Below, in pieces: positions 7,471-14,381 of a DNA stretch of 64,000 nt. The translations under genes and the position numbers were made by a program. Source of the DNA: SB11 sp037968475. Its GTDB lineage: Bacteria; Bacteroidota; Bacteroidia; UBA8524. Under the pieces are notes generated by a model, which worked only from the letters and a program-made list of their open reading frames with translations, was not told the origin of the DNA and did not search any database. Numbering within the stretch: the first letter of the stretch is position 1; the number at the start of each line of letters is the position of its first letter. The stretch is from the NCBI GenBank assembly GCA_037968475.1, contig JBBKVO010000001.1, forward strand, positions 186,001 to 250,000, in the 5' to 3' direction.

Positions 7471-8424
7471 ATGGACTTTACCTTCAAAACAATAGCAGAT
7501 TTTAACGACTACTTTAAGGATGAAAAGACTTGTTATGAGTTTTTAGAAAGCCAACGATGGACAGACGGGCAAGCATTGTGCCCACATTGCGGGAGTGCTA
7601 AGAAACCATATAAAGTAAAACCACGTGGAAAGTTTAAAGATATACCTTCTTATAGGTGTTCAGATAGGGACTGCGATTTACCTTTTACTGTCCGTACAGG
7701 CTCAATATTTGAAGGTTCAAAGGTAGAATTGCGCAAGTGGTTACAGGCAGCTTATGAACTATCAACGGCTAAAAAAGGAATTAGCAGCGTAGAGTTAGCT
7801 ACTCGTATTGGCACAAGTCAGAAAACGGCATGGTTTATAAACCACAGGCTTAGAGCAATGCTGCAAGATACAGCCCCACAATTACTGAAAGGTATGGTAG
7901 AGGCCGATGAAACTTATGTCGGTGGAAAGATTAAAAACAGACACGTTTCAAAGCGCAAAAACATAATTAATGCCGCTGCCCATACGCACAAAACAGCCGT
8001 ATTTGGTGCTTTAGAAAGAGAAGGCAAAGTTTTGGCAAAAGTTGTGCCCGATGTAAGGAGAACAACAATACTACCATTGTTAATAGGCAATATACAGCCT
8101 AATACTACGATATACACAGACAGTTCACACATGTATACGCCGCTCAAAGGAGCGTATACTCACCATACTGTTAATCACGAACGAAATGAATATGTACGTG
8201 GAGTTATTCATACAAATGGTATAGAAGGATTTTGGAGTTTACTAAAGCGTGGTATTATTGGTACGTTTCACCAAGTATCACCCCAACACTTGCAACGATA
8301 TTGTGATGAATTTAGTTACCGATACAACTACCGGAACGTAACAAACAATGACAGGTTCAATGATAGTATTAAGAAATTTGATAACGCAAGGCTGACATAT
8401 AAGGAGTTAACTACTAAAGATTAG
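7471..8424 (+). CDS. IS1595-family (ISXO2-like) transposase
   Basis: A 317-residue DDE-type transposase. An N-terminal zinc ribbon uses Cys37, Cys40 (CPHC), Cys63 and Cys68. It is followed by a helix-turn-helix-like region (about 105-130) and the ISXO2-like catalytic domain: Asp146 in EADETYVGG, Asp217 in YTDSS, Asn249 in HTNGIE and Lys259 in LLKRG, the DDNK arrangement of IS1595 elements. The gene looks intact. The start at 7471 is supported by a promoter element at 7446-7453. No matching terminal inverted repeats were found by eye on the two sides, and its stop overlaps the stop of the convergent neighbour by 3 bp, leaving no room for a normal right end. Confidence 0.92.
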   Translation: MDFTFKTIADFNDYFKDEKTCYEFLESQRWTDGQALCPHCGSAKKPYKVKPRGKFKDIPSYRCSDRDCDLPFTVRTGSIFEGSKVELRKWLQAAYELSTAKKGISSVELATRIGTSQKTAWFINHRLRAMLQDTAPQLLKGMVEADETYVGGKIKNRHVSKRKNIINAAAHTHKTAVFGALEREGKVLAKVVPDVRRTTILPLLIGNIQPNTTIYTDSSHMYTPLKGAYTHHTVNHERNEYVRGVIHTNGIEGFWSLLKRGIIGTFHQVSPQHLQRYCDEFSYRYNYRNVTNNDRFNDSIKKFDNARLTYKELTTKD

Positions 8425-8792
8425 TTTAGTAATTCATTATTGGTAGGTGGAAACAGAAACTTTGCAACTATTATTAGAAAGGCACAAACATTTATAGTTG
8501 TAGTAGTTATTAAAGTAATAAGTACACTATCGGATAAAGACACTAATTTAAAACCTGCAAGTGACACAATAATTGCAATGAAAACAAACCAAGAAACCAC
8601 AAACCAAAATATTTTCTTCGCGAATTCTTTTCGTGCTTTAAAATAATCAATAAGCCCCTCATTCTCTGCTCTTTTTTTTGCCAAATCAAGAGCTTTACTC
8701 TCTTTTGAGTAATAATCTTGATTATCAGTTGGAGCATGTATATTCTCCAACACTTCTCTCAAGGTGGGTAGCTTTTTCTTTTCTAATGTCAT
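8421..8792 (-). CDS. Two-TM membrane protein, candidate PanT-type toxin
   Basis: A 123-residue protein with a charged N-terminal half (about 1-60) and two hydrophobic segments (about 61-80 and 89-110), predicted to sit in the inner membrane. I do not recognise a named family. Its start codon directly abuts the stop codon of the upstream Panacea-domain gene (TAA then ATG, no spacer), so the two are translationally coupled. Small multi-TM proteins are among the toxins known to pair with Panacea antitoxins, so a membrane-damaging toxin role is the leading inference. Its 3' end overlaps that of the transposase gene; the last residues could have been altered by the insertion. Confidence 0.7.
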   Translation of the reverse strand: MTLEKKKLPTLREVLENIHAPTDNQDYYSKESKALDLAKKRAENEGLIDYFKARKEFAKKIFWFVVSWFVFIAIIVSLAGFKLVSLSDSVLITLITTTTINVCAFLIIVAKFLFPPTNNELLN

Positions 8793-9290
8793 TTATTCAG
8801 CCGTTGCTGCCTTTTCTTTTTTTGAAAAAGTGGCCTTAAAATATTTTTCTATTTCCTTAGTATCAATAACACTATTTTCTCCATTTGCATAGGATATATG
8901 CCACGGAGAACCAGCTTGATGTGTCCAATTAGCCAAAATTTCCCCTTTAATATCTTTAGTGAGTTCCCATGCTGCATTTAATATTTCTTCAACCTCATCA
9001 CTAAAAGCATCTAACTCATATAATTGAACACGACCTTGTACTAATGCTATTTTTGAAGGCTCAGTTATAGGGGAGGAACCCCATTGCCTGTATATTTGAT
9101 ATATTATAGGAATAACAGGGCCATATCTCCACGCCTCAATAGGCTCGTTTATCAAGGACTTATTAAACTCAAGTAAATATATTCCTTGAGTAATATAAAG
9201 TACCTTTTGTAACTTCATTTGAGTAAGGTAATTTTTTTCTTCAATTCCCTTATTTACAAACCAAGATGCTATAAGACCTGCTGAATACAT
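8793..9290 (-). CDS. Panacea-domain (DUF4065) protein, candidate antitoxin PanA
   Basis: A 165-residue soluble protein of the Panacea/DUF4065 (GepA-like) group. Family features are MKLQKVLYITQGIYL (about residues 25-39) and EAWRYGPVIPIIYQIY (about 53-68), followed by a helical C-terminus. Panacea domains are established as promiscuous antitoxin domains that neutralise many unrelated toxins; some DUF4065 proteins instead belong to phage. Here the gene is first in a two-gene unit with the two-TM protein gene directly behind it, the arrangement expected of an antitoxin-toxin pair. No clear consensus promoter was seen in the 160 bp upstream. Confidence 0.82.
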   Translation of the reverse strand: MYSAGLIASWFVNKGIEEKNYLTQMKLQKVLYITQGIYLLEFNKSLINEPIEAWRYGPVIPIIYQIYRQWGSSPITEPSKIALVQGRVQLYELDAFSDEVEEILNAAWELTKDIKGEILANWTHQAGSPWHISYANGENSVIDTKEIEKYFKATFSKKEKAATAE

Positions 9291-9404
9291 ATTAAGTAAT
9301 ATACAATATTAAAGCCAAAAATGATATAAACCTATACTTGATAATGTGTAAAACGCCCCTTTGAGCCAATTATTATAGACACAAACGGTCAATCAACTCA
9401 AATC

Positions 9405-9438
9405 TGCGTGTAAATGGGTATAGTCGCCCCTTTAGGGG
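9405..9438 (-). repeat. Right copy of the 34-nt inverted repeat bounding the island
   Basis: Reverse-complement copy of 4005-4038, matching at 32 of 34 positions and ending in CCCCTTTAGGGG. It is followed on the plus strand by ATTTAGGGG and then by the 3' end of the DUF559 gene. Confidence 0.85.
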
Positions 9439-9451
9439 ATTTAGGGGTTCT

Positions 9452-9820
9452 TTATCCAAATAGCTCAGCTTTAATACTTTCCATAACCTTTTTTATATCT
9501 GTTTTAACTTCTTGGTTAGTGAAGCGTACCACTCTAATATTTAGTTGTTCTAATTCAAATGTTCTTCCTATATCATATTCTTTGTTTTCTTCTAGTTGAT
9601 GAATAGAGCCATCTACCTCAAGCGCTAATTTTGCCTTATGACAATAAAAATCAGCAATAAAATTTTTGATAGGATGTTGAGCTTTAAATCTTAATCCAAG
9701 TTTATTGTTTCGCAATTCATTCCAAAGTAATTGTTCACTTTCGGTCATGTTTTGCCTTAGTTGTTTAGCTTTTTCAAACAAGTGAGGAGGCGCGCCATAA
9801 AACATGGTTTGTTTATCCAT
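9452..9820 (-). CDS. DUF559 endonuclease-like protein
   Basis: A 122-residue protein of the DUF559 family, related to very-short-patch-repair (Vsr) endonucleases. Visible family features are the MTESEQLLWNELR helix (about 25-37), the GLRFKAQHPI strand, DFYC (Asp57), EVDGSIH (Glu68, Asp70, His74) and RVVRFTNQEV near the end. Such proteins are common as isolated genes in intergenic repeats, and their biological role is unknown. The ATG at 9820 is preferred; an in-frame start at 9880 would begin inside repeat DNA. The gene is enclosed by pieces of the intergenic repeat family on both sides (9405-9438 and 9875-9929). Confidence 0.85.
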   Translation of the reverse strand: MDKQTMFYGAPPHLFEKAKQLRQNMTESEQLLWNELRNNKLGLRFKAQHPIKNFIADFYCHKAKLALEVDGSIHQLEENKEYDIGRTFELEQLNIRVVRFTNQEVKTDIKKVMESIKAELFG

Positions 9821-9874
9821 ACAGCAATATAGTATTTTACCCCCTTTGTTTTTCCCCCTAAAGGTGGAATCCTT

Positions 9875-9929
9875 CCGCACTTGGCCTTTGCAATTCGGGT
9901 TTTGATGATGAAGAAATTGTTCGTCGTTG
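9875..9929 (+). repeat. Right copy of the 55-nt direct repeat
   Basis: Matches 3943-3997 at 54 of 55 positions in the same orientation. Just upstream (about 9854-9866) is CCCCCTAAAGGTGG, a degenerate form of the CCCCTTTAGGGG palindrome. The repeat runs almost into the stop codon of the next minus-strand gene at 9940. Confidence 0.85.
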
Positions 9930-9939
9930 GATAAGTCCC

Positions 9940-10617
9940 TTAAACCCTTGCAATATTTTTTAATCGTTTTCTAAAAAATAGAATTAGTAAAAGAAGTATT
10001 GTAGAGGTAAAAATGGCAATTGTTAGTTTTATAGTTCTGTTATTCTGTTCGATTAAATTACTTTGTTCCTCAATTCTTGCTTTATACCACTTTACTTCAT
10101 CAAAAGGAGCTATAATCATGTTGTCGGTTGTGTCATTATTTTTATACTTTAATAAAAGCTCAAGTTCGTTTTTGCCTATTTCTTCTTTAAGAAGACTTTC
10201 TTTAACAGATAAATCTCCATTTTCTATTTCCCTTGAAGGAAATGTAAAATCTACATAAGGGAAGCAGCCGGAATTGATAAATGTTTTGTCGGAAGCATAA
10301 ATTATATACATCTTTCCCCTGTCAGCTTTACAATAGGTTGTGTCTTTCAGGTTGCTTATTGAGCGAATTGAAATAATTGAGTCTCCCCAAAGGTCATCAG
10401 TAACACCTTTTATTTTTTGTTTGATTTTAAAATTTTGAACAACAAAAGGATACCCATAAATATCATAGGCATCTTTCAGTTCTTTACAATCGATCAACTC
10501 ACCATAAAAAATTATGGGATAATGCTGGTAATTTAATTTTACTGAACTAATCCATGATGAACAGATGGATTGAGTGAAGCTAAACGCAAGTACTATTAAA
10601 AGAGTAATGTTTCGCAC
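9940..10617 (-). CDS. Secreted, C-terminally membrane-anchored protein of unknown function
   Basis: A protein of about 225 residues that I do not recognise with certainty. It has an N-terminal signal sequence (RNITLLIVLAFSFTQSICSS), a periplasmic part with the pattern PIIFYGELIDC, which recalls secreted Bacteroidota proteins with an NTR/TIMP-like fold, a coiled-coil-prone stretch (about KARIEEQSNLIEQNNRT), and one C-terminal membrane helix followed by a basic tail (FFRKRLKN). The GTG at 10617 is taken as the start; the upstream TTG at 10632 lies inside a terminator hairpin. The last codons abut the 55-nt repeat. Confidence 0.6.
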   Translation of the reverse strand: MRNITLLIVLAFSFTQSICSSWISSVKLNYQHYPIIFYGELIDCKELKDAYDIYGYPFVVQNFKIKQKIKGVTDDLWGDSIISIRSISNLKDTTYCKADRGKMYIIYASDKTFINSGCFPYVDFTFPSREIENGDLSVKESLLKEEIGKNELELLLKYKNNDTTDNMIIAPFDEVKWYKARIEEQSNLIEQNNRTIKLTIAIFTSTILLLLILFFRKRLKNIARV

Positions 10618-10628
10618 TGTGTAAAAAT

Positions 10629-10663
10629 ACAAAACCCCGCCTAAATTTTAGGCGGGGTTTTGT
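10629..10663. terminator. Perfect 17-bp-arm bidirectional terminator
   Basis: ACAAAACCCCGCCTAAA pairs with its exact complement on the other side of a single-base centre, and T-rich sequence follows on both strands. It lies downstream of the minus-strand T9SS protein gene (stop at 10765) and just before the next minus-strand gene, whose expression it should separate. Confidence 0.8.
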
Positions 10664-10680
10664 ATAATTTGGGTTTTCTC

Positions 10681-10760
10681 GTCATTCCGAACTTGTTTCG
10701 GAATCTCACTCTGCATTACACATGAATTGGAGAATGAGATGCTGAAACGAGTTCAGCAGG
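10681..10760. repeat. REP-like double hairpin
   Basis: Two adjoining palindromes: ATTCCGAACTTGTTTCGGAAT at the left (about 10684-10704) and GCTGAAACGAGTTCAGC at the right (10741-10757), joined by a spacer containing GAATCTCACTC and its partner GAATGAGAT. The type, starting GTCATTCCGAAC, is a widespread intergenic palindrome in Bacteroidota. It lies between the T9SS gene and its terminator. Confidence 0.7.
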
Positions 10761-10764
10761 ACTA

Positions 10765-12729
10765 TTATTTATTCACTATCATTTTACCGCTTACTGAGTA
10801 AGTATCGGTAGCAATAGTATACATATATACACCAGTGCTTAGTTTATCAGTACTGATTTTAAATGTAGAGTTACCTGGGGCAGTTTTACCCATATCTTGG
10901 CTCATAAGGGTTTGACCCAATAGGTTGCTAACAGTTAGTTTTACATCACTGGTTTCAGTAAGAAAAATTTCAACTTCACCACCATTGTTGGTAGGGTTAG
11001 GGTAAAAACCTGTTGTGATGTATACATTTTGTTGAGCTATTTCAGCTATACCAACACCTGGGCCCAAACCTATTTGGTTGTTTATAACAGCTTGCACAGG
11101 TATTTTAGCGTGCATAATAATATTGTTTACCGTAGGGTGCGAGTTGTCGGATGAGTTGTTTTGAAGGTTAGTACCGGGTATCTCATCACGTTGCCAAATA
11201 ATGTGTAAGTTTCCGTTTTCAACTATTTGACCTATGCAGGCAAATACGTCTTCAAAACCATGACCTTGAACTATGTTTTGAGGGTCAGCCCAAGTAACAC
11301 CACCATCAGTAGAGAATGTAATAAATACATCTCGGTAGTTTGATGATGAAGCAGCATCGCCTAAATAAATATCACCTTCAAGTGGCGCTGAGTATACACA
11401 GAAAATACGGCCTTGTGCATCAACCATTGCGCTAGGCATAGTAGCTAATGATGTATTTCCGTAGCGAGCTACTGATACCAAATCAACCCTGTTGCCTAAG
11501 CTATCCAAGTAAGCAGGTAAAGCATTGTTAGCACCAAGCGAACGCGTAGTTCCAAAACCTAGTGAAAGGGTATTATCACCATTCATATCAAGCATACCGC
11601 CAATTATTTGTTTTGTATTGTTTTGTTCGTTCCAATACATAATACGGTTTGAGGCTGGTGTAAAGAAAGATGAATCAGGACTAGGGTCGTTTTTAGTTAC
11701 CTCAGAGTATCCCCAAAAAACGTGGGCGTATCCGTTGGCATCAACTACAACATCAACAGAACCATCGTTAGTAGGTACACCAGTACCAATTACTTTACCA
11801 GTTGTATAAGGGGCAAAAGCAAATGTATCAACTATGATTTTAGTAAAGGTTACACCATTATCGGCACTTTTCCATAGGGCAACATCGCCACCAAGGTTGT
11901 CAGCAATTACAATGGCTACATTATCACCGTTTACATCAATAGCATATTGGTCGCCACCACCACGTACATAGCGGCTGGTATCGTACCCCGGAAGTAAACT
12001 TAATGAAGTACTCCAAGTTACACCACCATCAGTACTACGAGAGTAAGTAGTAGGCAGTAACAAACCGTTAACTCTAATATTTGGTGGGTCTGTTGTTGCT
12101 GATGAATCAGAATAGTTAGATATAAGATGTATAGTATTACCGTTGTTATCAGAGCGGTTCCAAATTGGTTTACCGTTGGCAGAAGTTAATACACGGCTAC
12201 CAGTAGTCCAAGTAGTGCTTCCAACACCTGTATTAGTGGTAACGTGCATACCGCCACTTGTAGCAAAGTGTGATACAACATATTCTTTGTTTCCGGGTAA
12301 TACACCAATAGAAGGCCAACCCAAGCGTACATTTTCTACACGTGATGAAGGATAACCGCCCCATGCACTTCCATCGAAATGATTATATGCCGAACCACGT
12401 AAAGGAAATTCAGCAGTATTATCAGGCGAGAAAGTCCATGCAGTAGAAATTTTACCATCAGGGTATACGTATAGGCGATGACCTACAGAGGCATTAGTTT
12501 GTAAATCGTAGTAAGTAAACCCGATTGTATCAAACTTGTACGGAAGGTTGCCCGATTTTCTTTGGAAAGAAGTGTTGTTGTAAACGTTTTTTGTTTTAAA
12601 AGGTTCGATGTGGGCAGGTGTGATAATATTTGTTTCTTGCTTTATCACAGCTGCATCGGTTGACCTATTTTGCTGGGCGAATGCCAAAGCAGGTAGGGCA
12701 ACAAGTGCTAAAAGTAAATGTTTTTTCAT
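10765..12729 (-). CDS. Secreted Asp-box (sialidase-like propeller) protein with T9SS sorting domain
   Basis: A protein of about 654 residues with a signal peptide (MKKHLLLALVALPALAFAQ). The body contains Asp-box (BNR) motifs: STDGGVTWS, SADNGVTFT and STDGGVTWA, which mark a sialidase-like beta-propeller. The last 80 or so residues form a type A T9SS sorting domain, with YPNPTNNGGEVEI, a Ser/Gly-rich LSTGVYMYTI strand and a final GKMIVNK. The protein is therefore expected to be exported and attached to, or released from, the cell surface. No catalytic sialidase residues were identified, so enzymatic activity should not be assumed. The ATG at 12729 is chosen over an upstream one because it begins the signal peptide. 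Confidence 0.85.
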   Translation of the reverse strand: MKKHLLLALVALPALAFAQQNRSTDAAVIKQETNIITPAHIEPFKTKNVYNNTSFQRKSGNLPYKFDTIGFTYYDLQTNASVGHRLYVYPDGKISTAWTFSPDNTAEFPLRGSAYNHFDGSAWGGYPSSRVENVRLGWPSIGVLPGNKEYVVSHFATSGGMHVTTNTGVGSTTWTTGSRVLTSANGKPIWNRSDNNGNTIHLISNYSDSSATTDPPNIRVNGLLLPTTYSRSTDGGVTWSTSLSLLPGYDTSRYVRGGGDQYAIDVNGDNVAIVIADNLGGDVALWKSADNGVTFTKIIVDTFAFAPYTTGKVIGTGVPTNDGSVDVVVDANGYAHVFWGYSEVTKNDPSPDSSFFTPASNRIMYWNEQNNTKQIIGGMLDMNGDNTLSLGFGTTRSLGANNALPAYLDSLGNRVDLVSVARYGNTSLATMPSAMVDAQGRIFCVYSAPLEGDIYLGDAASSSNYRDVFITFSTDGGVTWADPQNIVQGHGFEDVFACIGQIVENGNLHIIWQRDEIPGTNLQNNSSDNSHPTVNNIIMHAKIPVQAVINNQIGLGPGVGIAEIAQQNVYITTGFYPNPTNNGGEVEIFLTETSDVKLTVSNLLGQTLMSQDMGKTAPGNSTFKISTDKLSTGVYMYTIATDTYSVSGKMIVNK

Positions 12730-12789
12730 ATAGGTAAGTAGAGTTTTAGGCAAATAAACTATAAAAATCGATAAAAAGGTTACAATATG

Positions 12790-13812
12790 TTAACGAAAAA
12801 TTCGCACTAACATCTCTTTCATCAATTCTCCATCAGGTGTACCGACATTATTTACACCTTTTGATTTTAAATCAAATTCTGATAGTGTGGTGAAAATGTT
12901 TTCAATCTTTATAGACGAGTAGTTTTTGAAATAGTTGTTATAGTCGTTGAAAAAGAAGGGATTAATACCCAATTGACGGCTTACATTCTCTTTACTCTTA
13001 TCGCGCAGGTAGTGTATTTTGTATAGCTTGCTAAAAAAATTATATAGTTGGGGTAGCACTACCACCAAATTTCCATTTTGGTTTTTTGATTGTGAGAAGT
13101 AATCAACAATCTCTATAGCGCGGGTAAAGTTTCGTTTGCCTATGGCCTCTTGCAGCTCAAAAATATTATAGTCTTTGCTTATACCTATGTTATCTTCAAT
13201 TTCTTTTGGGGTAATGGTTCTAATATTAGTTCCCTCAAGGTTTAGCAGCATTTTGCCCAACTCGTTGGCTATTTTACCCAAATCATTCCCTAGCGATTCT
13301 ACCACTAGTGCCAAAGCCTTTTGGTTAATGGTGTACCCTTTTTTCTTCAAAAAGTCTTCAGCCCATGCAGGTACTTGGTTGTCGTACATTTTTGTAGCAT
13401 CAAGCAACACAAATTTTTCAAGTGCTTTGGCCGTTTTAGTACGTTTATCCAGTTTTTTGCCTTTATAAGCAAAAACCAATATGGTGCTGCTTACAGGGTT
13501 GGCAAGGTAGGCTTCAAGTTTATCAAAGTCTTTAAGGTTTTGAGCTTCTTTTACTATTATCACTTGATAGTCGCTCATCATAGGAAACCTGCGTGCAGCC
13601 ATCAAAATAGTAACCATATCGGTTTCTTTACCATAAAAGATGGTTTGGTTAAAACCCTTTTCACCCTCGTTTAATACATTATCATCTATATAGTTTACTA
13701 TCTCATCAATAAAATAGCTTTCTTCGCCTTGTAAGAAATAAATAGGCGAGTATTGGCGTGCTTTTAGTGTGCTTAGTATTTTATCAAAAGATGCTGTTAC
13801 TGATGCTGCCAT
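12790..13812 (-). CDS. holA: DNA polymerase III subunit delta
   Basis: The 340-residue delta subunit of the clamp loader, which opens the sliding clamp during replication. The N-terminal part reads PIYFLQGEESYFIDEIV, the degenerate AAA+ start typical of HolA. It is followed by RRFPMMSDYQVIIVKEA (about 74-90), the lid and the helical collar domain with LYNFFSKLYKIHYL. Length is normal. It is divergent from the HsdR_N-like gene (26 bp apart), a frequent pairing in Bacteroidota genomes. Confidence 0.95.
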   Translation of the reverse strand: MAASVTASFDKILSTLKARQYSPIYFLQGEESYFIDEIVNYIDDNVLNEGEKGFNQTIFYGKETDMVTILMAARRFPMMSDYQVIIVKEAQNLKDFDKLEAYLANPVSSTILVFAYKGKKLDKRTKTAKALEKFVLLDATKMYDNQVPAWAEDFLKKKGYTINQKALALVVESLGNDLGKIANELGKMLLNLEGTNIRTITPKEIEDNIGISKDYNIFELQEAIGKRNFTRAIEIVDYFSQSKNQNGNLVVVLPQLYNFFSKLYKIHYLRDKSKENVSRQLGINPFFFNDYNNYFKNYSSIKIENIFTTLSEFDLKSKGVNNVGTPDGELMKEMLVRIFR

Positions 13813-13820
13813 GAATTGAA

Positions 13821-13828
13821 TATTTTTG
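13821..13828 (+). promoter_or_regulatory. -7 promoter element for the HsdR_N-like gene
   Basis: TATTTTTG matches TAnnTTTG and lies only 10 nt before the ATG at 13839, implying a very short or absent leader. It sits in the 26-bp gap between two divergent genes. Confidence 0.5.
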
Positions 13829-13838
13829 AATTTTTGCT

Positions 13839-14294
13839 ATGTACCAACTCAATTTGCCCCCATTTGAATATAAGGTGAAGGCCGAGGCACAAAGAAAACT
13901 AATTTTTGATGTAGTGCGGAAGAAATATGTGGTATTAACACCCGAAGAGTGGGTACGCCAACATATTATTCACTTTTTAATTACAGAAAAAAATGTGCCT
14001 ATCAACCTAATAGGGGTAGAGAAGGGCATAACGGTATTGGGCAGAAAACGCCGTGTTGATGTGGTAGTGTTTGGTCGTAATGGCTTACCCGTTTTATTGG
14101 TAGAGTGCAAAGCACCTACTGTGCCCATAAACCCTTCGGTTTTTTCTCAGGCGGCTGTATACACCTATGGTTTTGGTATTGATTATATTATGCTAACTAA
14201 TGGTATAGGTCATTATTACTTAAATATTGATAAGCAAAACCAGCGTATGACTGAAACTACCGAGTTGCCTGTTTTTCCATTTGATATCAGCTGA
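13839..14294 (+). CDS. HsdR_N-like (PD-(D/E)XK fold) protein
   Basis: A 151-residue protein of the type I restriction HsdR N-terminal-like group (HSDR_N_2). The nuclease-fold signature is visible as RRVDVVVF (Asp74) and LLVECKAP (Glu89, Lys91), a D-x(14)-ExK arrangement, followed by QAAVYTYGFGIDYIMLTNG. It is a stand-alone protein, not a truncated restriction subunit: there is no helicase part and no hsdM or hsdS nearby. The same gene beside holA is common in Bacteroidota, so it is probably a conserved chromosomal gene of unknown function and not a defence import. Confidence 0.82.
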   Translation: MYQLNLPPFEYKVKAEAQRKLIFDVVRKKYVVLTPEEWVRQHIIHFLITEKNVPINLIGVEKGITVLGRKRRVDVVVFGRNGLPVLLVECKAPTVPINPSVFSQAAVYTYGFGIDYIMLTNGIGHYYLNIDKQNQRMTETTELPVFPFDIS

Positions 14295-14301
14295 ATAAAA
14301 T

Positions 14302-14328
14302 AGGGGTTGCCTAGGTATGGCAACCCCT
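14302..14328. terminator. Hairpin between convergent genes
   Basis: AGGGGTTGCC and GGCAACCCCT form a 10-bp stem with a 7-nt loop, 8 bp after the HsdR_N-like stop. There is no strong T-run, but it lies between convergent genes and may serve both. Confidence 0.55.
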
Positions 14329-14381
14329 AATAAATGCCCGTTACAACTAGCACCTATGGTATGTAATGTTGTTGTGGGTGT

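Noticed and set aside
8793..9290. Phage-derived GepA-like protein as alternative for the Panacea gene
   Set aside because: No phage genes nearby, and the abutting two-TM gene fits a toxin-antitoxin pair better; the alternative cannot be fully excluded.
10765..12729. True sialidase
   Set aside because: Asp-box motifs are present, but the catalytic Arg triad, Tyr and Glu of sialidases could not be identified, so only a propeller fold is claimed.
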